Shown here piece by piece: positions 17,554 through 27,115 of a stretch of DNA of 64,000 nt (its first letter is position 1; each line of letters begins with the position of its first letter). Under the pieces are notes generated by a model. The model was not told the DNA's origin. It did no database searches and worked only from the letters and a program-made list of their open reading frames with translations. Source of the DNA: Pontiella sulfatireligans (GTDB lineage: Bacteria > Verrucomicrobiota > Kiritimatiellia > Kiritimatiellales > Pontiellaceae); NCBI RefSeq assembly GCF_900890705.1, contig NZ_CAAHFH010000001.1, positions 1,550,001 through 1,614,000 on the forward strand. The letters are read 5' to 3'. The translations under genes were made by a program, and so were the position numbers.

Positions 17554-18273
17554 GGCTCTCCACCAAAGACGGGGGCGAGGGCGGATTTTCTTTAACCACA
17601 CATTACGATTACTCTCAACCGGTAATTCGTAAAATTCTTAAATCCATACGCACGACGCTGGATCACTTCCATCTTCGTATGGAACCCTTCTGTGATGCCG
17701 TTGTTTTTCGTGAACCGCCACATGCAGGCGATCTCTGAACTCCAGTTGTCGAGGGTCTCAGCCAACGTCTCCATGGCCGGAAGGCCGGAGTAGCGCAATT
17801 TCCATATCCAGTCCATTAAGCGCTGGATCAGCGGCTGGCATTGCTTCTTGGTTCGATGCTTTATATTCAACAGCGCACAGAGCGATTCTTTGGCCTCGTA
17901 GAGGATCCGGACGGCTGGGTGGGCATCGAGGTAGCGGTCGAGCCGGAGCTTCTGATCAGGACGAAGCTTCGAGGCATGCCGCCGCATCAGCGAGAGCAGG
18001 CCGCGGTTCGCACGGCCGTCGGGGTCAAGCTGCTTCCATGTCGCCAGAAAGTGGCGAAGCACGGTGCGCACTACATGGAAGCGGTCCGCCACGATGCGGG
18101 CATTGGGGAAGTATTTACGGACGATGGCGCGGTAGGAGCCCGACAGATCGATGCAGACCACCTTGACGCGCTCTCGGCCTTTAAGCCCTTTAAGAAAGGG
18201 CTCCAACGCCTTTTCCGACCGTCCTAAGGCGAGCTCGAACACCCGATGCTTCTTAAGGTCGCAGAAGGTGGTG
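17554..18273 (-). pseudogene. 5'-truncated ISL3 insertion sequence remnant
   Basis: This is the 3' part of an ISL3 element. It keeps the terminal inverted repeat (GGCTCTCCACCAAAGACGGG from 17554) and the last 216 residues of the transposase (17592-18242), including LSGSYRAIVRKYFPNARIVADRFHV and the C-terminal GFHTKMEVIQRRAYGF. The protein differs from the full copy at 27200-28375 at only a few positions (for example LDRYL/LNRYL and QRLMD/RRLVN). Homology stops sharply at 18273, where the first 145 or so transposase residues and the other end are missing. It is therefore inactive, and it lies in opposite orientation to the full copy. Confidence 0.88.
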
Positions 18274-18496
18274 CTCCATTATACCCTGATTTCAAATCTT
18301 CGACTGTTATTCGGGGCTCCATCGTTCATTTCTATCACTTTGCTCACGCTATCCGGATATCTTTTCCACCGAATTCACTCACTTCGTCCTTTATTTTCAG
18401 ACCTATTCGCCCCGGACGACTTTCCGTACAGGTGGACCACCTTATTCGGTTTTCCGGTCAAAGAATCATTTCCTTTCATTTGAAACAGCATTTCTG

Positions 18497-18525
18497 TTGG
18501 CAAATAACGTATTTTGACCTAATTT
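18497..18525 (+). promoter_or_regulatory. candidate promoter of the MNT/HEPN module
   Basis: TTGGCA (18497-18502), a 17-bp spacer and TAATTT (18520-18525) precede ATG 18533 by only 7 bp. The start site would be at or next to the start codon, and no Shine-Dalgarno is present, suggesting a leaderless mRNA. Confidence 0.45.
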
Positions 18526-18532
18526 GAACCGC

Positions 18533-18826
18533 ATGATTAGTAAGAAACAGGCACTGATCCGACTTCAGGGATTTAAAGAGACCAACGGTTCCAAATACGG
18601 AATTGTCTCGCTCGGTGTATTTGGTTCCTTAGCCCGAAATCAGGCATCAGAAAACAGCGATGTGGATGTGGTGGTTGAAACGCTGAATGTAGATGCATTT
18701 CAAATGGTCCATTTAAAGGACGAGCTGAAAAACCTGTTGAATACCGAGATAGATATCGTCAGAAAAAGACCAACCATGAACCCCTTCCTGAAAAAACGAA
18801 TTGAACAGGATGCGGTGTATGTTTGA
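18533..18826 (+). CDS. MNT-type nucleotidyltransferase antitoxin
   Basis: This 97-residue minimal nucleotidyltransferase has the signature LGVFGSLARNQASENSDVDVVV (GS followed by D-x-D) in residues about 28-50. In HEPN/MNT (type VII) modules this protein neutralises the HEPN toxin, in known cases by AMPylating a tyrosine of it. The start ATG 18533 is preferred over an in-frame TTG nine bases earlier. The gene overlaps the HEPN gene by 8 bp, the usual arrangement. It lies in the mobile-element region after the tRNA. Confidence 0.88.
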   Translation: MISKKQALIRLQGFKETNGSKYGIVSLGVFGSLARNQASENSDVDVVVETLNVDAFQMVHLKDELKNLLNTEIDIVRKRPTMNPFLKKRIEQDAVYV

Positions 18827-19190
18827 TCAGGAACTGGTTATTGAAATCCTGTCCCAAATCGATGATGCGATTGAAGTCGTTCGCACCCGCTTTTCTGTCA
18901 TTCACTCCATCGATGACTTTTTGAGTACCCCCGAGGGATTGGAAAAGCTGGACAGCATCTGCATGAAGCTGATCGCAATCGGGGAAAGCGTTAAAAACAT
19001 CGATAAGCACACCGACAACCGATTACTTGCCGACTATCCGGATATCGACTGGAAAGGTGTCAAAGGAGTAAGAGACATCATTTCTCACCACTACTTTGAT
19101 CTGGATGCAGAAGAAATTTTCGATATCTGCGAAACTCATCTTCCGCCACTGCACGCGACCATTAAACAGATGATCCTCGACCTGCAATGA
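18819..19190 (+). CDS. HEPN-domain toxin (DUF86-like)
   Basis: This is an all-helical protein of about 123 residues with the HEPN ribonuclease motif R-x4-H in VRDIISHHYF, near residues 84-93. The tyrosine in that motif corresponds to the residue modified by partner MNT proteins in characterised pairs. It is read as the RNase toxin of the type VII module with the MNT gene overlapping upstream. Start ATG 18819 (MFDQELVIE) is chosen; ATG 18810 is an alternative. Confidence 0.87.
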   Translation: MFDQELVIEILSQIDDAIEVVRTRFSVIHSIDDFLSTPEGLEKLDSICMKLIAIGESVKNIDKHTDNRLLADYPDIDWKGVKGVRDIISHHYFDLDAEEIFDICETHLPPLHATIKQMILDLQ

Positions 19191-19365
19191 GACACACGTA
19201 CCGCTCTCGGCAAGCATCCTGCCTTCCACATTTCACGTCCCACAGAGAAACCACCCTTTATTAGCTGTTTACCCGCTCCTAACGGATATCTTTCTAGCCC
19301 AATCCTCCGGTTTCATTCAATGTTTGCAGGCATTTTCGCTACGGATTAGTTTTCGTAGGGACCAG

Positions 19366-19494
19366 GTAATAGATGTCGACATAGTCCAGCCCCATGCGCT
19401 GCAGCGACTGATCGAGGGAGGCGATCAGATATTTCCGGCTGCCGAAGTCGCCATAGGGGCCCTCCCACATATCCCAACCGTGGTCGACCTGGCT
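19366..19494 (-). pseudogene. aldo/keto reductase fragment
   Basis: Read leftward from about 19494 the frame gives QVDHGWDMWEGPYGDFGSRK, then YLIASLDQSLQRMGLDYVDI and YYL. This is the conserved segment of YghZ/YajO-type aldo/keto reductases just before their YxHR motif. Only about 43 residues remain, with no start codon or catalytic tetrad, so it is a relic. The flanking 19191-19365 and 19495-19563 hold nothing recognisable apart from a short inverted structure (CCACAC/GTGTGG) at about 19511-19540. Confidence 0.7.
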
Positions 19495-19563
19495 GGATAA
19501 CGAACTGCAACCTCCACACCCCGATTGCTGTGTGGTGCGATATTCAGTTCTTCACGTAGCATG

Positions 19564-20040
19564 CTACAGCAATGGCAATGCTTCCACGGCATAAAGAGGA
19601 AGTGACAACAGTTCGAACCTGACATCCTCTACCGAGTCTCCAGATCGCGCTTTGACATCAACCATCATTTTCGATGGAGGATTCAAGTCAAAGCGGATGG
19701 CCTGAGCACTCCCTTTCTCCAACACAAACTGCTGAAGCGACTTCAGCGATCCGCTGGCCCCAGCCTTCACTTCTATAGGAAGAATCTGCGTTCCCCTCGA
19801 GATAACATAGTCAACCTCGGCATTGTTGGCTCGCCCTTCCCTCAACCAGTAACTGAGCTGCGGCTTCCCGCGATCCAAATAGGCCAGATGCTGGCCCACA
19901 AACTGTTCCGCCAACGGACCTTCATTGACCAAAACCTGCGCAGTCGCCTCGGATATGTCGTTCCACCTTCCGCCGCATAGGTAATTGACAATACCGACAT
20001 TGGAGAATCCGAAAATACCGCATTTACTGGCGAAAACACG
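19564..20040 (-). pseudogene. 3' fragment of an AAA ATPase with DUF4143
   Basis: The open frame entering from about 20040 reads VFASKCGIFGFSNVGIVNYL, CGGRWNDISEATAQ and GPLAEQFVGQHLAYL, continuing through AEVDYVISRGTQILPIEVKAG. This is the C-terminal DUF4143 (PD-(D/E)xK-like) region found in large AAA+ ATPases. The whole ATPase domain with Walker A is absent and the first in-frame ATG is internal (19932). It is interpreted as a truncated gene. Confidence 0.72.
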
Positions 20041-20103
20041 CGTAGAAATGAAAAAGGCTAACCCGAGTAGAGTTCGCCGTTAGAAAGATTGGTCGGCCCG
20101 GTT

Positions 20104-20312
20104 GGACAGCAATGCGAACCTTCTAAAAACGACTCTCCATCCGGGTCGCTACGATGTGGATGGCAATGCGAACCTGTTCTCCGAACAGTTAAGCTTCGTG
20201 ATGGCAACACGTTGCAATAAAAAAGCGCAAAACCGGGTCAGATCGACCCAGTTTTCGCTTTTTGAAAGACCATCCATGCCGGTACTCCTGACTGGATAAC
20301 AATGCGAACTTA
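20104..20312. repeat. three short direct repeats
   Basis: A motif of the form GGAYRRCAATGCGAACYT occurs at 20104-20122, 20158-20176 and 20294-20312. The region has no gene and lies between the ATPase fragment and the DUF2442/DUF4160 pair. A related, shortened copy (GGATAACGAACTGC) occurs near 19494. Origin unknown. Confidence 0.5.
20221..20265 (+). terminator. rho-independent terminator-like hairpin
   Basis: AAAAGCGCAAAACCGGGTC pairs with GACCCAGTTTTCGCTTTT with one bulge and one mismatch around an AGATC loop, and a T-run follows. It lies between the DUF2442 gene and the ATPase fragment. Because the hairpin is symmetrical with A- and T-runs, it could act in both directions. Confidence 0.65.
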
Positions 20313-20356
20313 GGCCCTTCCGAAACCCCAGTTTCCCGAACAGCATTTCGAACCAT

Positions 20357-20587
20357 TCACGACCATTTCATTTTGGCCTCAAGTGTGTCGGCAGACAGAT
20401 CTGCCCCACAGGTCCATTCAACGTAATACTTCCCATTCCTAATCTGAACAAAGGCATCCCAGTTCTTCAAAGGAGCAAACGCAGGAGAATCAAGATACGG
20501 GCTGACATCGACTGTTCCCGAACGGCCATCTTCAGCTACGACTTGGAGCACTCCAGCCTCCAGAGGTTTTACTTCCTGAATAATCAT
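20357..20587 (-). CDS. DUF2442 domain protein, putative antitoxin
   Basis: This 76-residue protein matches the DUF2442 pattern, with VKPLEAGVLQVVAEDGRSGT at the start and YLDSPAFAPLKNWDAFVQI followed by VEWTCGADLSADTLE. DUF2442 proteins are often encoded with DUF4160 partners and are thought to form a toxin-antitoxin-like pair. The partner gene lies immediately upstream and overlaps this start by 4 bp (20584-20587). The roles of the two proteins are inferred from context only. Confidence 0.8.
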   Translation of the reverse strand: MIIQEVKPLEAGVLQVVAEDGRSGTVDVSPYLDSPAFAPLKNWDAFVQIRNGKYYVEWTCGADLSADTLEAKMKWS

Positions 20588-20856
20588 TGATCCAACCCCC
20601 GGATTGGTAAAGGATTTTGGCCATTAACAGCAAGTTCCCAATCGGCCATAAGATCTTCTTCATGAATTTCGATCCACGCGACAACCAGTTTGTTCTTTTT
20701 AGGCGGAAGTTTTCCGGCCAGCACGTCTCCGTTCTCGATGGAATACACGGCCATATCACCTTGGTACTCTGCATGAATATGCGGCATATGATGTTTTTCC
20801 GTGTCATAGAAAAACATCTTAATCAGAATCCCGTAAAATATGGAAATTGTCGGCAT
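20584..20856 (-). CDS. DUF4160 domain protein, putative toxin
   Basis: This 90-residue DUF4160 protein reads MPTISIFYGILIKMFFYDTE then HHMPHIHAEYQGDMAVYSIE, the conserved PHIHA motif of the family. AGGTTAGGAT precedes the ATG. The stop overlaps the DUF2442 start (ATGA), showing coupled translation. The activity of DUF4160 is not established; the pair is best described as a candidate type II toxin-antitoxin module. Confidence 0.8.
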   Translation of the reverse strand: MPTISIFYGILIKMFFYDTEKHHMPHIHAEYQGDMAVYSIENGDVLAGKLPPKKNKLVVAWIEIHEEDLMADWELAVNGQNPLPIRGLDQ

Positions 20857-21043
20857 AATCCTAACCTCTCAAATAAATCAACGATCCGGAGAATCCCACA
20901 AACCCACCGACAAATCCAGCTTTTCGATGGCTCGATTCATTCCTTGTCAGTATACTTTTGCACTTTGTTGATTTCATAGGGGTGCGGAAAGGTATCACCT
21001 CCCGCAAATAATTGACTGATAGAGGTTTTAGGGGATTTACGAT

Positions 21044-21880
21044 TTGGATAATTTGAAAGAGAATTCTTGGTTTCTGCAGGTGGTTTTCATTCTCATATCG
21101 CGATTTTTCATGCCGAGATATGATGCGCGAATTCAGATACTGAAACATCAGGTAAAAATGCTTCGTGATCGAATTGATGATCCGCGAATAATCACAACGT
21201 CCGAAGAACGTACAGAGTTGATGCGGCTGGGTGGGCTGATCGACCATCAAATCTCCGATGTCATACTGGTGGTTAAGCCGGGTACCTATCGCAGTTGGCT
21301 GCGGAAGAAGGCGGGCAAGAAACCTAAGCGAAAAGGTGGCCGCCCGGAAACGAATGAGGGAATCATCCAATTGATCCTTCGATTCGCTAAAGAAAACCTT
21401 GGATGGGGATACAAAAGAATTCACGGGGAGCTTAAAAAGCTGGGTATTAAAATCGGACGAACAACGATTAGGGATATCATGAAGCGCAACGGCATAAATC
21501 CGGTGCCGGATAAGGCGTACAAGAATCCCGACAGTACTTGGTCGAAGTTCATTTCTTCTCACATTGAAACTTTGGTCGCGATTGATTTTTTCACCAAGCC
21601 GGTTTATACGCTGAAAGGGAAATTCGACGCATACGTGCTGGTGTTTATTCACCTTGGAAGTCGTCGCGTTTTTATGAGTCCAGCCACGTTCCATCCCGAT
21701 GAAAAATGGGTACTTCAACAAGCTCGGAACGCATCCATATGGATGGGTGAGATCGGGGTGGAAGCGAAGCATTTGATCAGGGATCGGGACGGAAAGTTCG
21801 CTGCGAGCTTCGATGCCTTCTGGGAATGTTCGGGTACGGAGATCGTGAAAACTCCGCCACGCACCCCCCAAGCGAACGAT
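21044..21880 (+). pseudogene. integrase-core transposase, truncated before the last catalytic residue
   Basis: The frame encodes a rve/DDE transposase. It has an N-terminal helical region (LISRFFMPRYDARIQILKHQ), a helix-turn-helix segment (GWGYKRIHGELKKLGIKIGR), and the first two catalytic acids, in AIDFF (about residue 180) and LIRDRDGKF (about 245). After KTPPRTPQAN the family would continue with the segment holding the catalytic Glu, but here the sequence changes abruptly at about 21877. The frame runs on into unrelated DNA to 22063. The protein lacks the third acid and is inactive. There is no ATG near the start; TTG 21044 is the annotated limit. Confidence 0.8.
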
Positions 21881-21960
21881 TATGCTTCATACTGCACCTC
21901 ATTGGAACATTGGAATCTACGGTTTTGTTTGGCGGCATTGTTTCGCATTGCTTCAACCTT

Positions 21961-23815
21961 TCATTTTTCTGGATGGTGGTCTTCCTTTAGTTTGTATAAA
22001 TACCTCTCTCCTCCGCACGCGCGTCTCTCAAATTGGTCTGAACATTTTCTAATTGTTGTTTGAGCGACCCGGTGCTCTATTGCAAGCTCTTTGGCGGTTT
22101 TCCACCCCTTGGCGAGGAGCCGGTCTTTGCGGTTGGCAAGTCCGTGGGTGTTGCATATCTTGAATATGATTCTGCGGTTAAACTCGCATCCCGCAGCGGA
22201 TTTCCGGCCGCGCTGGACGAAGATTTGAACGATTTCGGACTCGGTGTAATGATCCAGTAGGCGGTCGATTTCAGTGATCATCTCTGGCGGGGTCTTGCGC
22301 ATCTGCCATGCGGTCGGCGGGTGCGGGACGTCCAATGACCGGGTCTGCCCTCCCCTGAACCGTATCTGAACACGGGCATATTCGGGAAAACGCGTAAGTG
22401 TTACGTCTTCGATGAGCAGGCGGGCCATGCGCTTGCGCTGCTTGTCGGAGGTTGATGGATCGTTCCATATGCGTGGGAAGTCCTTGGCAAGCGCGCGTAT
22501 CTTCCGACGGGCTGCCTCATCCAGGTTCAGACGGTCCTTTTCCCGTTGCTCTTCGTAATCCTGTTGCATGCGGGTTGCCTCACGGAGCTTCTCGTTCCAG
22601 TCCGCTTCGAGCTGGTCGGCAACCAGGCGGTTGCGCGGATCGACATTCATGAAGCGTTCGCGGGCCAGGTCGGCCTGGTAACGGGCTCGATCGACACCTT
22701 GGCGGCGAATGGAGTCGGCCTCCTCAAGCCTGGCCTGCACTTCATGCTGTACGTGCATGGAGAGATCGAGCGTCATAGGCTCGACAAGTTCGAGCAGGAG
22801 TTCGCCGACGGCGCGGTCGATCCCGCCCCCGTTCATGGCCTGGCATTTATCGGCTCCGTATTGGGTGGATTTGCTCTGGCAAAGGTAGTCCGGGACGGTT
22901 TTCCCGTGCCCTGAGTGGTACTTGACAGTCATCCGTTTTCCACATACTCCGCAACCGACCATTCCCTGCAGAAGCGCAGGACCTTCTCCCGGCGGATGGT
23001 CGCGCCGGTCGCTGCCGTGGGCCTTGGCGCAGGCCTGCAGGGTTTTAAGGTTGTCGTTGTATTCCTGCCAAGTGATATAACCGGCATGGGCATCGGGGAT
23101 GACCACATCCCATTCCTCCATCGGCTTGGGTTTGGTTTGCGCAGGGCCGTTTATCTGCTTTCGTGTTTTGGTACGGCCAAACACATAGACTCCAGCATAA
23201 CGCGGATTGCGCAGGGTATGCACCGCCCGTGAATGCGAAAGGGGCGTCCAATCGATCTGGCCGCGGTTCGGCCCGTTTTTAAGGGCTCGGGGAAACAGAA
23301 TCTTTTGTTCGCGAAACCATTTCACCACCCCCATGGCTGATCCGGTGCGCCGATAGGTTTTGAAGAACACGCCAATCACCTCCTGTACCTGCCGATCCGG
23401 ATGCAGGACGACCTGGTCGCGCGCGTCGCAACAAAAACCGACAGGCAGGGGCATGCGCAGCTCTCCGCGTCGCGCTTTGTTCATAAGCCCTCCCTGCAAA
23501 CGCGCACGCAGCACATGCAGCTCCGCCTCGCTCATCGTGCCCTTCATGCCCAACAGCAGGCGGTCGTTGAAATCGGCGGGGTTGTACAGGCCGTCTTCGT
23601 CAAGGATCAGCGTATCGGTGAGCGCGCAGATTTCCAGCAGGCGGTGCCAATCGCTGGAGTTACGCGCCAGACGCGACACCTCAAGCCCCAGTACAATTCC
23701 CGCCTTGCCCATCCCCACATCACCTACCAGACGCTGAAACCCTTCGCGGTCGGTGGACGCGCCGGACTTACCGAGATCGGTATCGATGACGACGACGCGG
23801 TCGTCCGGCCAACTG
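21961..23815 (-). pseudogene. large serine recombinase, N-terminus missing
   Basis: The frame carries most of a large serine recombinase. It has resolvase-domain segments (RVVVIDTDLGKSGASTDREG, then LEVSRLARNSSDWHRLLE), a recombinase domain (about 170-280), a zinc-ribbon pattern (GCGVCGKRM ... YLCQSK ... DKCQ), a coiled-coil and a C-terminal helix-turn-helix. Homology begins only at about 23815 (SWPDDRVVV). The first 50-60 residues with the catalytic serine motif are absent, replaced by unrelated sequence in the open frame up to 23898. The element is therefore dead. It abuts the broken transposase, implying nested rearrangements. Confidence 0.82.
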
Positions 23816-23829
23816 CACTTTTTAATGTG

Positions 23830-24648
23830 TGTGTATTCGCGGGAGGAGTACAGACTGCCTTTCCTAACTTGGTTACCGGAACGCAGATCAATAAGCAAAA
23901 GATAAAAGCCTGGTTAGAGCCGTTGAACACCTCGGATGATTGGTCAAAATCGAATGCTTATGGGATTAAAACCTTGGGTGCCGGAGGAGCTAATCATAGT
24001 GAAGATATGCGCATTGGTAAATTTGCCGAACCGATTAAGAAGGGCGGAAATATTTACGGCAACCACTACAAACAAGGTGAAAAATGGTTCCGGTCAACCA
24101 TGATTGCCATGCAGCAGCAGGCGGACACGATCTTTCTATTGACTAACGACTGGCGTTATCAGCGTGTTGCTCTGTCGAAGACAATGGATTCCGAGGATTG
24201 GATTAAAAACACATCCGCTGGACGGAAATGGGCTGAAAATCTGGTTAAAGCAAAAAAACTGTATGCTGAAGAAAATAAAAAACGTATTGCGGCAGGGCAA
24301 CCGCCCAAAGTGCTTACCGGTCGTTGGTCATTAGTTCACACCTATTTCCCGAATACCCCAGGTATGCCGGGTCCGGAATGGCACTATTTTGAACCGAAGG
24401 ATTTTGTGGAAGCATTCCTTTTGACTCGGGGAAAACATGAACCTTCCAGTATCCAGCTCCAAAGCGGTCTGAAGAAAAAAAAGGGTAAAGTTGATTTTTC
24501 ATTTAATGTGATTCAGTTCGTGAAGTCCAACGGACAGCCCAGTGGACGGTCTTCGGAGAATTTCGGTAAGTTGACGAGTTTGTGTAAAGGAGATTATCAG
24601 ACCATCGCCGGCCTTGAAGAAATTCAGGACTACACCGGGAAGGACTAG
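23830..24648 (+). pseudogene. 3' fragment of an unidentified gene (possibly VWA-like)
   Basis: From about 23830 a coding-like frame runs to the stop at 24648, giving about 270 residues. It includes KAWLEPLNTSDDWSKSNAYG, GGNIYGNHYKQGEKWFRSTM and QADTIFLLTNDWRYQRVALS. The IFLLT segment after a helix recalls the fourth strand of von Willebrand A domains, but the match is weak. The frame upstream of 23830 is the antisense of the recombinase, so the 5' part was lost when the recombinase element arrived or was deleted. Function unknown. Confidence 0.5.
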
Positions 24649-25213
24649 TTTCCACCATGAAAAAGAGATTGGGGGAAGATGGCGTGGTCAAGGAAGCGCC
24701 ACCCTGCTCCAGCATGCTGGCCTCCTCCGCCAACCGAGCTCTGCGCGGAAGACCGCCTTTCACCGCCTAAGTTTGATTTCGATTTCGCGAAGAAAACCTT
24801 CACACGCCCCCCGATTGATCCAGAAACCCCCAATGCCTGCACATATCATATCCCTGCTTGGTCGAGAATGTTAAATAACTGACGCAAATCGGACCCCTGA
24901 ACTCTCGCATCATACAGCCTATTCACGGTTGGTATATGAGATAGAGTTACTGTCATTATTCGTGTGATTTGAAAAATAGAGCGGTCTTTGATGTTATCAG
25001 GATGGGATTACGGGCTAATTGGTTTTTATGACGGGGCAGACTGTAAACTCTATGCATCGATTGCTGTTCAGTGAGGAGGCGACTCTCTCCACAGATGAAC
25101 GGGCTCAGCGGGTTTCGAATATGAAACCACGGAGCGTCGCAGGACGTTTGGATGCTGTTGGCGAACAGCAAAGCGAATTTAACATAACGTAAGAGAAAAG
25201 GCAGGCGAATGTC
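24649..25213. other. intergenic region upstream of the symporter, no gene seen
   Basis: No convincing coding sequence is visible in these 565 bp. The only ORFs are short and unsupported. A GACGCAAATCGGACCC motif at 24881-24896 recurs with one mismatch at 51480-51495 upstream of another gene of the polysaccharide region. AAGGCAGG at the right end is the symporter's ribosome binding site. Confidence 0.5.
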
Positions 25214-27010
25214 ATGTTAGGAAATTGGGATTATTTAGTGATAGGATTGTATCTTCTCTTTACCATGTCGATCGGGATGGTGTGCCGCAAGGTAGCGAAA
25301 AACTCGTCCGACTTTTTCCGTGGCGGCGGAAATATGATGTGGTGGATGACAGGGATGTCCGGGCTGGCTTCGGGGCTTTCGGCGTGGACCTTCACGGCGG
25401 CGGCCACGCGGGTCTACGACATGGGCTTTTTCATGATCTATCTCTATTGGTTGTGGGTGCCTGCTTATCTGATCATCTTCTTCTATCTGGCCCAGCGCTA
25501 CCGCCAGATGCGAATCATTACCGTAGCCGATGGCATCAAACGCCGTTACGGCCGCTTTACGGAGCAGTTCTGGATCTGGGTGCAGATTCCCGCCAACATG
25601 ATGATTGGTGCGATGTGGCTAATGACGGTTTCCATTTTCATGAGCGCCGCCGTCGGTGTTCCGCTCAACTGGTGTATTCTGATCCTCGGCATCGTGGTCA
25701 CGTGCGTTTCGCTCGGGGCCGGGGCCTGGTCGGTCATTGCCAGCGACTTTGTGCAGATGACCATTATTATTGTCGGGGCAACCACGGTGTTGATCCGCGC
25801 CGTCACCCTGCCGGCCGTGGGCGGCGTGGATGGTTTCATGGAACAGATCCCTGAAGGATTCACCAACTTCTCGGTGGTCGAATCGCCCAGCATCTGGATC
25901 GCGTTCTTATTGTTGAGCATGATCATGCGCATTATGCAGGCTTCCGACCTTTCACAGGAAGGGGCCAAGTTTCTTTCAGTCAAAGACGGGCGGGAGGCCA
26001 AAAAGTCGGCGGCCATGCTCACCCTGGGCTATTTACTCGTTCCCATCATTGCGTTTGTTCCGGTCATGATCTGCTCCTTCATCTACCCGGATTTATCGGA
26101 GATCTTTCCCAATATGGAGAACCCGACCGAGGGCGCCTATATGGCGATTGCGGCGCACGTCCTGCCGACCGGGATGGTGGGCCTGATCGTCTGCGCCATG
26201 TTTGCCGCGTCAATTTCGAGCATGGATACCGCCCTGAATCGCAACGCCGGTTTCTGCGTGAAAAATTTCTATAAGGAATTTATCCGGCCCGAAGCCGATG
26301 AAAAGGAACAGCTGCTGATGGGACGAGTCTTTACCGTGATTCTGGCGGTTGCGCTCATTACGCTTGCAACCACACTCGCGAACAATCGCACGATTGGGCT
26401 GTTCGAGTTTTCCAACCTGGTCTTCTCGCTGGTCATTCCCCCAATGGTGGTGCCCGCCGTGTTTGGTTTTGTTTATAAGAAGACCCCTGTCTGGACGGGA
26501 TGGAGTACCGTCATCGTTGGTTTCTCGGCCGCGTTTTTCACCAAGACGTTTATTTCGACCGATGCCGCCGGAAAATATATTTTCGGATTCGGCGACCAAC
26601 CGATGAATTCGCTCGAGAGCGGGGACGTCACCTTCATGGTCATTACAGCTGTAACGCTCGTTTGCAGCATCTCGTGGTTCTTCTTCACGTCGCTCTTCTA
26701 CAAACGTGTAACGCCCGAGCACAAGGAATCGATCGACGCCCTGTTCAAGGATATGCGCACGCCCATCGACCATGTGGCCGAGCACTCCGAAAACAATGAT
26801 GCCACTCAGTATCACATCGTCGGAATGTTAAACTTGATCCTCGGATGTCTTTTGATGGTCGGATGCCTGATCCCCAATAGCTTTAGCGAGCGCATGGTCT
26901 TCATCTATTGCGGCGGAGTCGTGACCAGCATCGGCGGAATCCTGCTCTCCATCTACCGCAAGAAAAGTAAAGCGGATAGTTTGGTGCACGGCACTTACAG
27001 CAGGAGCTGA
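25214..27010 (+). CDS. sodium/solute symporter (SSS family)
   Basis: This 598-residue inner-membrane transporter has about 13-14 hydrophobic helices. The N-terminal YLVIGLYLLFTMSIGMVCRK, the FFRGGGNMMWWMTGMSGLAS segment and the FAASISSMDTALNRNAGF stretch are typical of the sodium:solute symporter family. The substrate is probably a sugar or sugar acid released by the nearby glycan-degrading enzymes, but the family also moves amino acids and vitamins. AAGGCAGG lies upstream of the ATG. An ISL3 element now separates it from the following LamG/DUF1961 gene, with which it may once have been co-transcribed. Confidence 0.9.
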   Translation: MLGNWDYLVIGLYLLFTMSIGMVCRKVAKNSSDFFRGGGNMMWWMTGMSGLASGLSAWTFTAAATRVYDMGFFMIYLYWLWVPAYLIIFFYLAQRYRQMRIITVADGIKRRYGRFTEQFWIWVQIPANMMIGAMWLMTVSIFMSAAVGVPLNWCILILGIVVTCVSLGAGAWSVIASDFVQMTIIIVGATTVLIRAVTLPAVGGVDGFMEQIPEGFTNFSVVESPSIWIAFLLLSMIMRIMQASDLSQEGAKFLSVKDGREAKKSAAMLTLGYLLVPIIAFVPVMICSFIYPDLSEIFPNMENPTEGAYMAIAAHVLPTGMVGLIVCAMFAASISSMDTALNRNAGFCVKNFYKEFIRPEADEKEQLLMGRVFTVILAVALITLATTLANNRTIGLFEFSNLVFSLVIPPMVVPAVFGFVYKKTPVWTGWSTVIVGFSAAFFTKTFISTDAAGKYIFGFGDQPMNSLESGDVTFMVITAVTLVCSISWFFFTSLFYKRVTPEHKESIDALFKDMRTPIDHVAEHSENNDATQYHIVGMLNLILGCLLMVGCLIPNSFSERMVFIYCGGVVTSIGGILLSIYRKKSKADSLVHGTYSRS

Positions 27011-27115
27011 ATTTATGGGTAGTCTATGGGATTTTCAGAAAAGACATCCAAATTGCCGTTGCTAATGGGATAACCCCTTTTTCCACAGCCGAAATACTCA
27101 TTATCAAATTAAGAT

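Noticed and set aside
19491-20312. Integron attC-like sites (AACAATGCGAAC repeats among TA cassettes)
   Set aside because: The required RYYYAAC...GTTRRRY pair and the second half-site could not be found, and no integrase is present.
21875-22063. C-terminal extension of the transposase
   Set aside because: The sequence after TPQAN is unrelated to the family and overlaps the recombinase end; it is read-through across a junction.
23401-24648. A single 415-codon gene
   Set aside because: Its first 140 or so codons are antisense to the recombinase; only the part after about 23830 has coding character.
24679-24882. 67-residue ORF before the symporter
   Set aside because: Its composition is proline- and arginine-rich in a way typical of out-of-frame reading, and no start site supports it.
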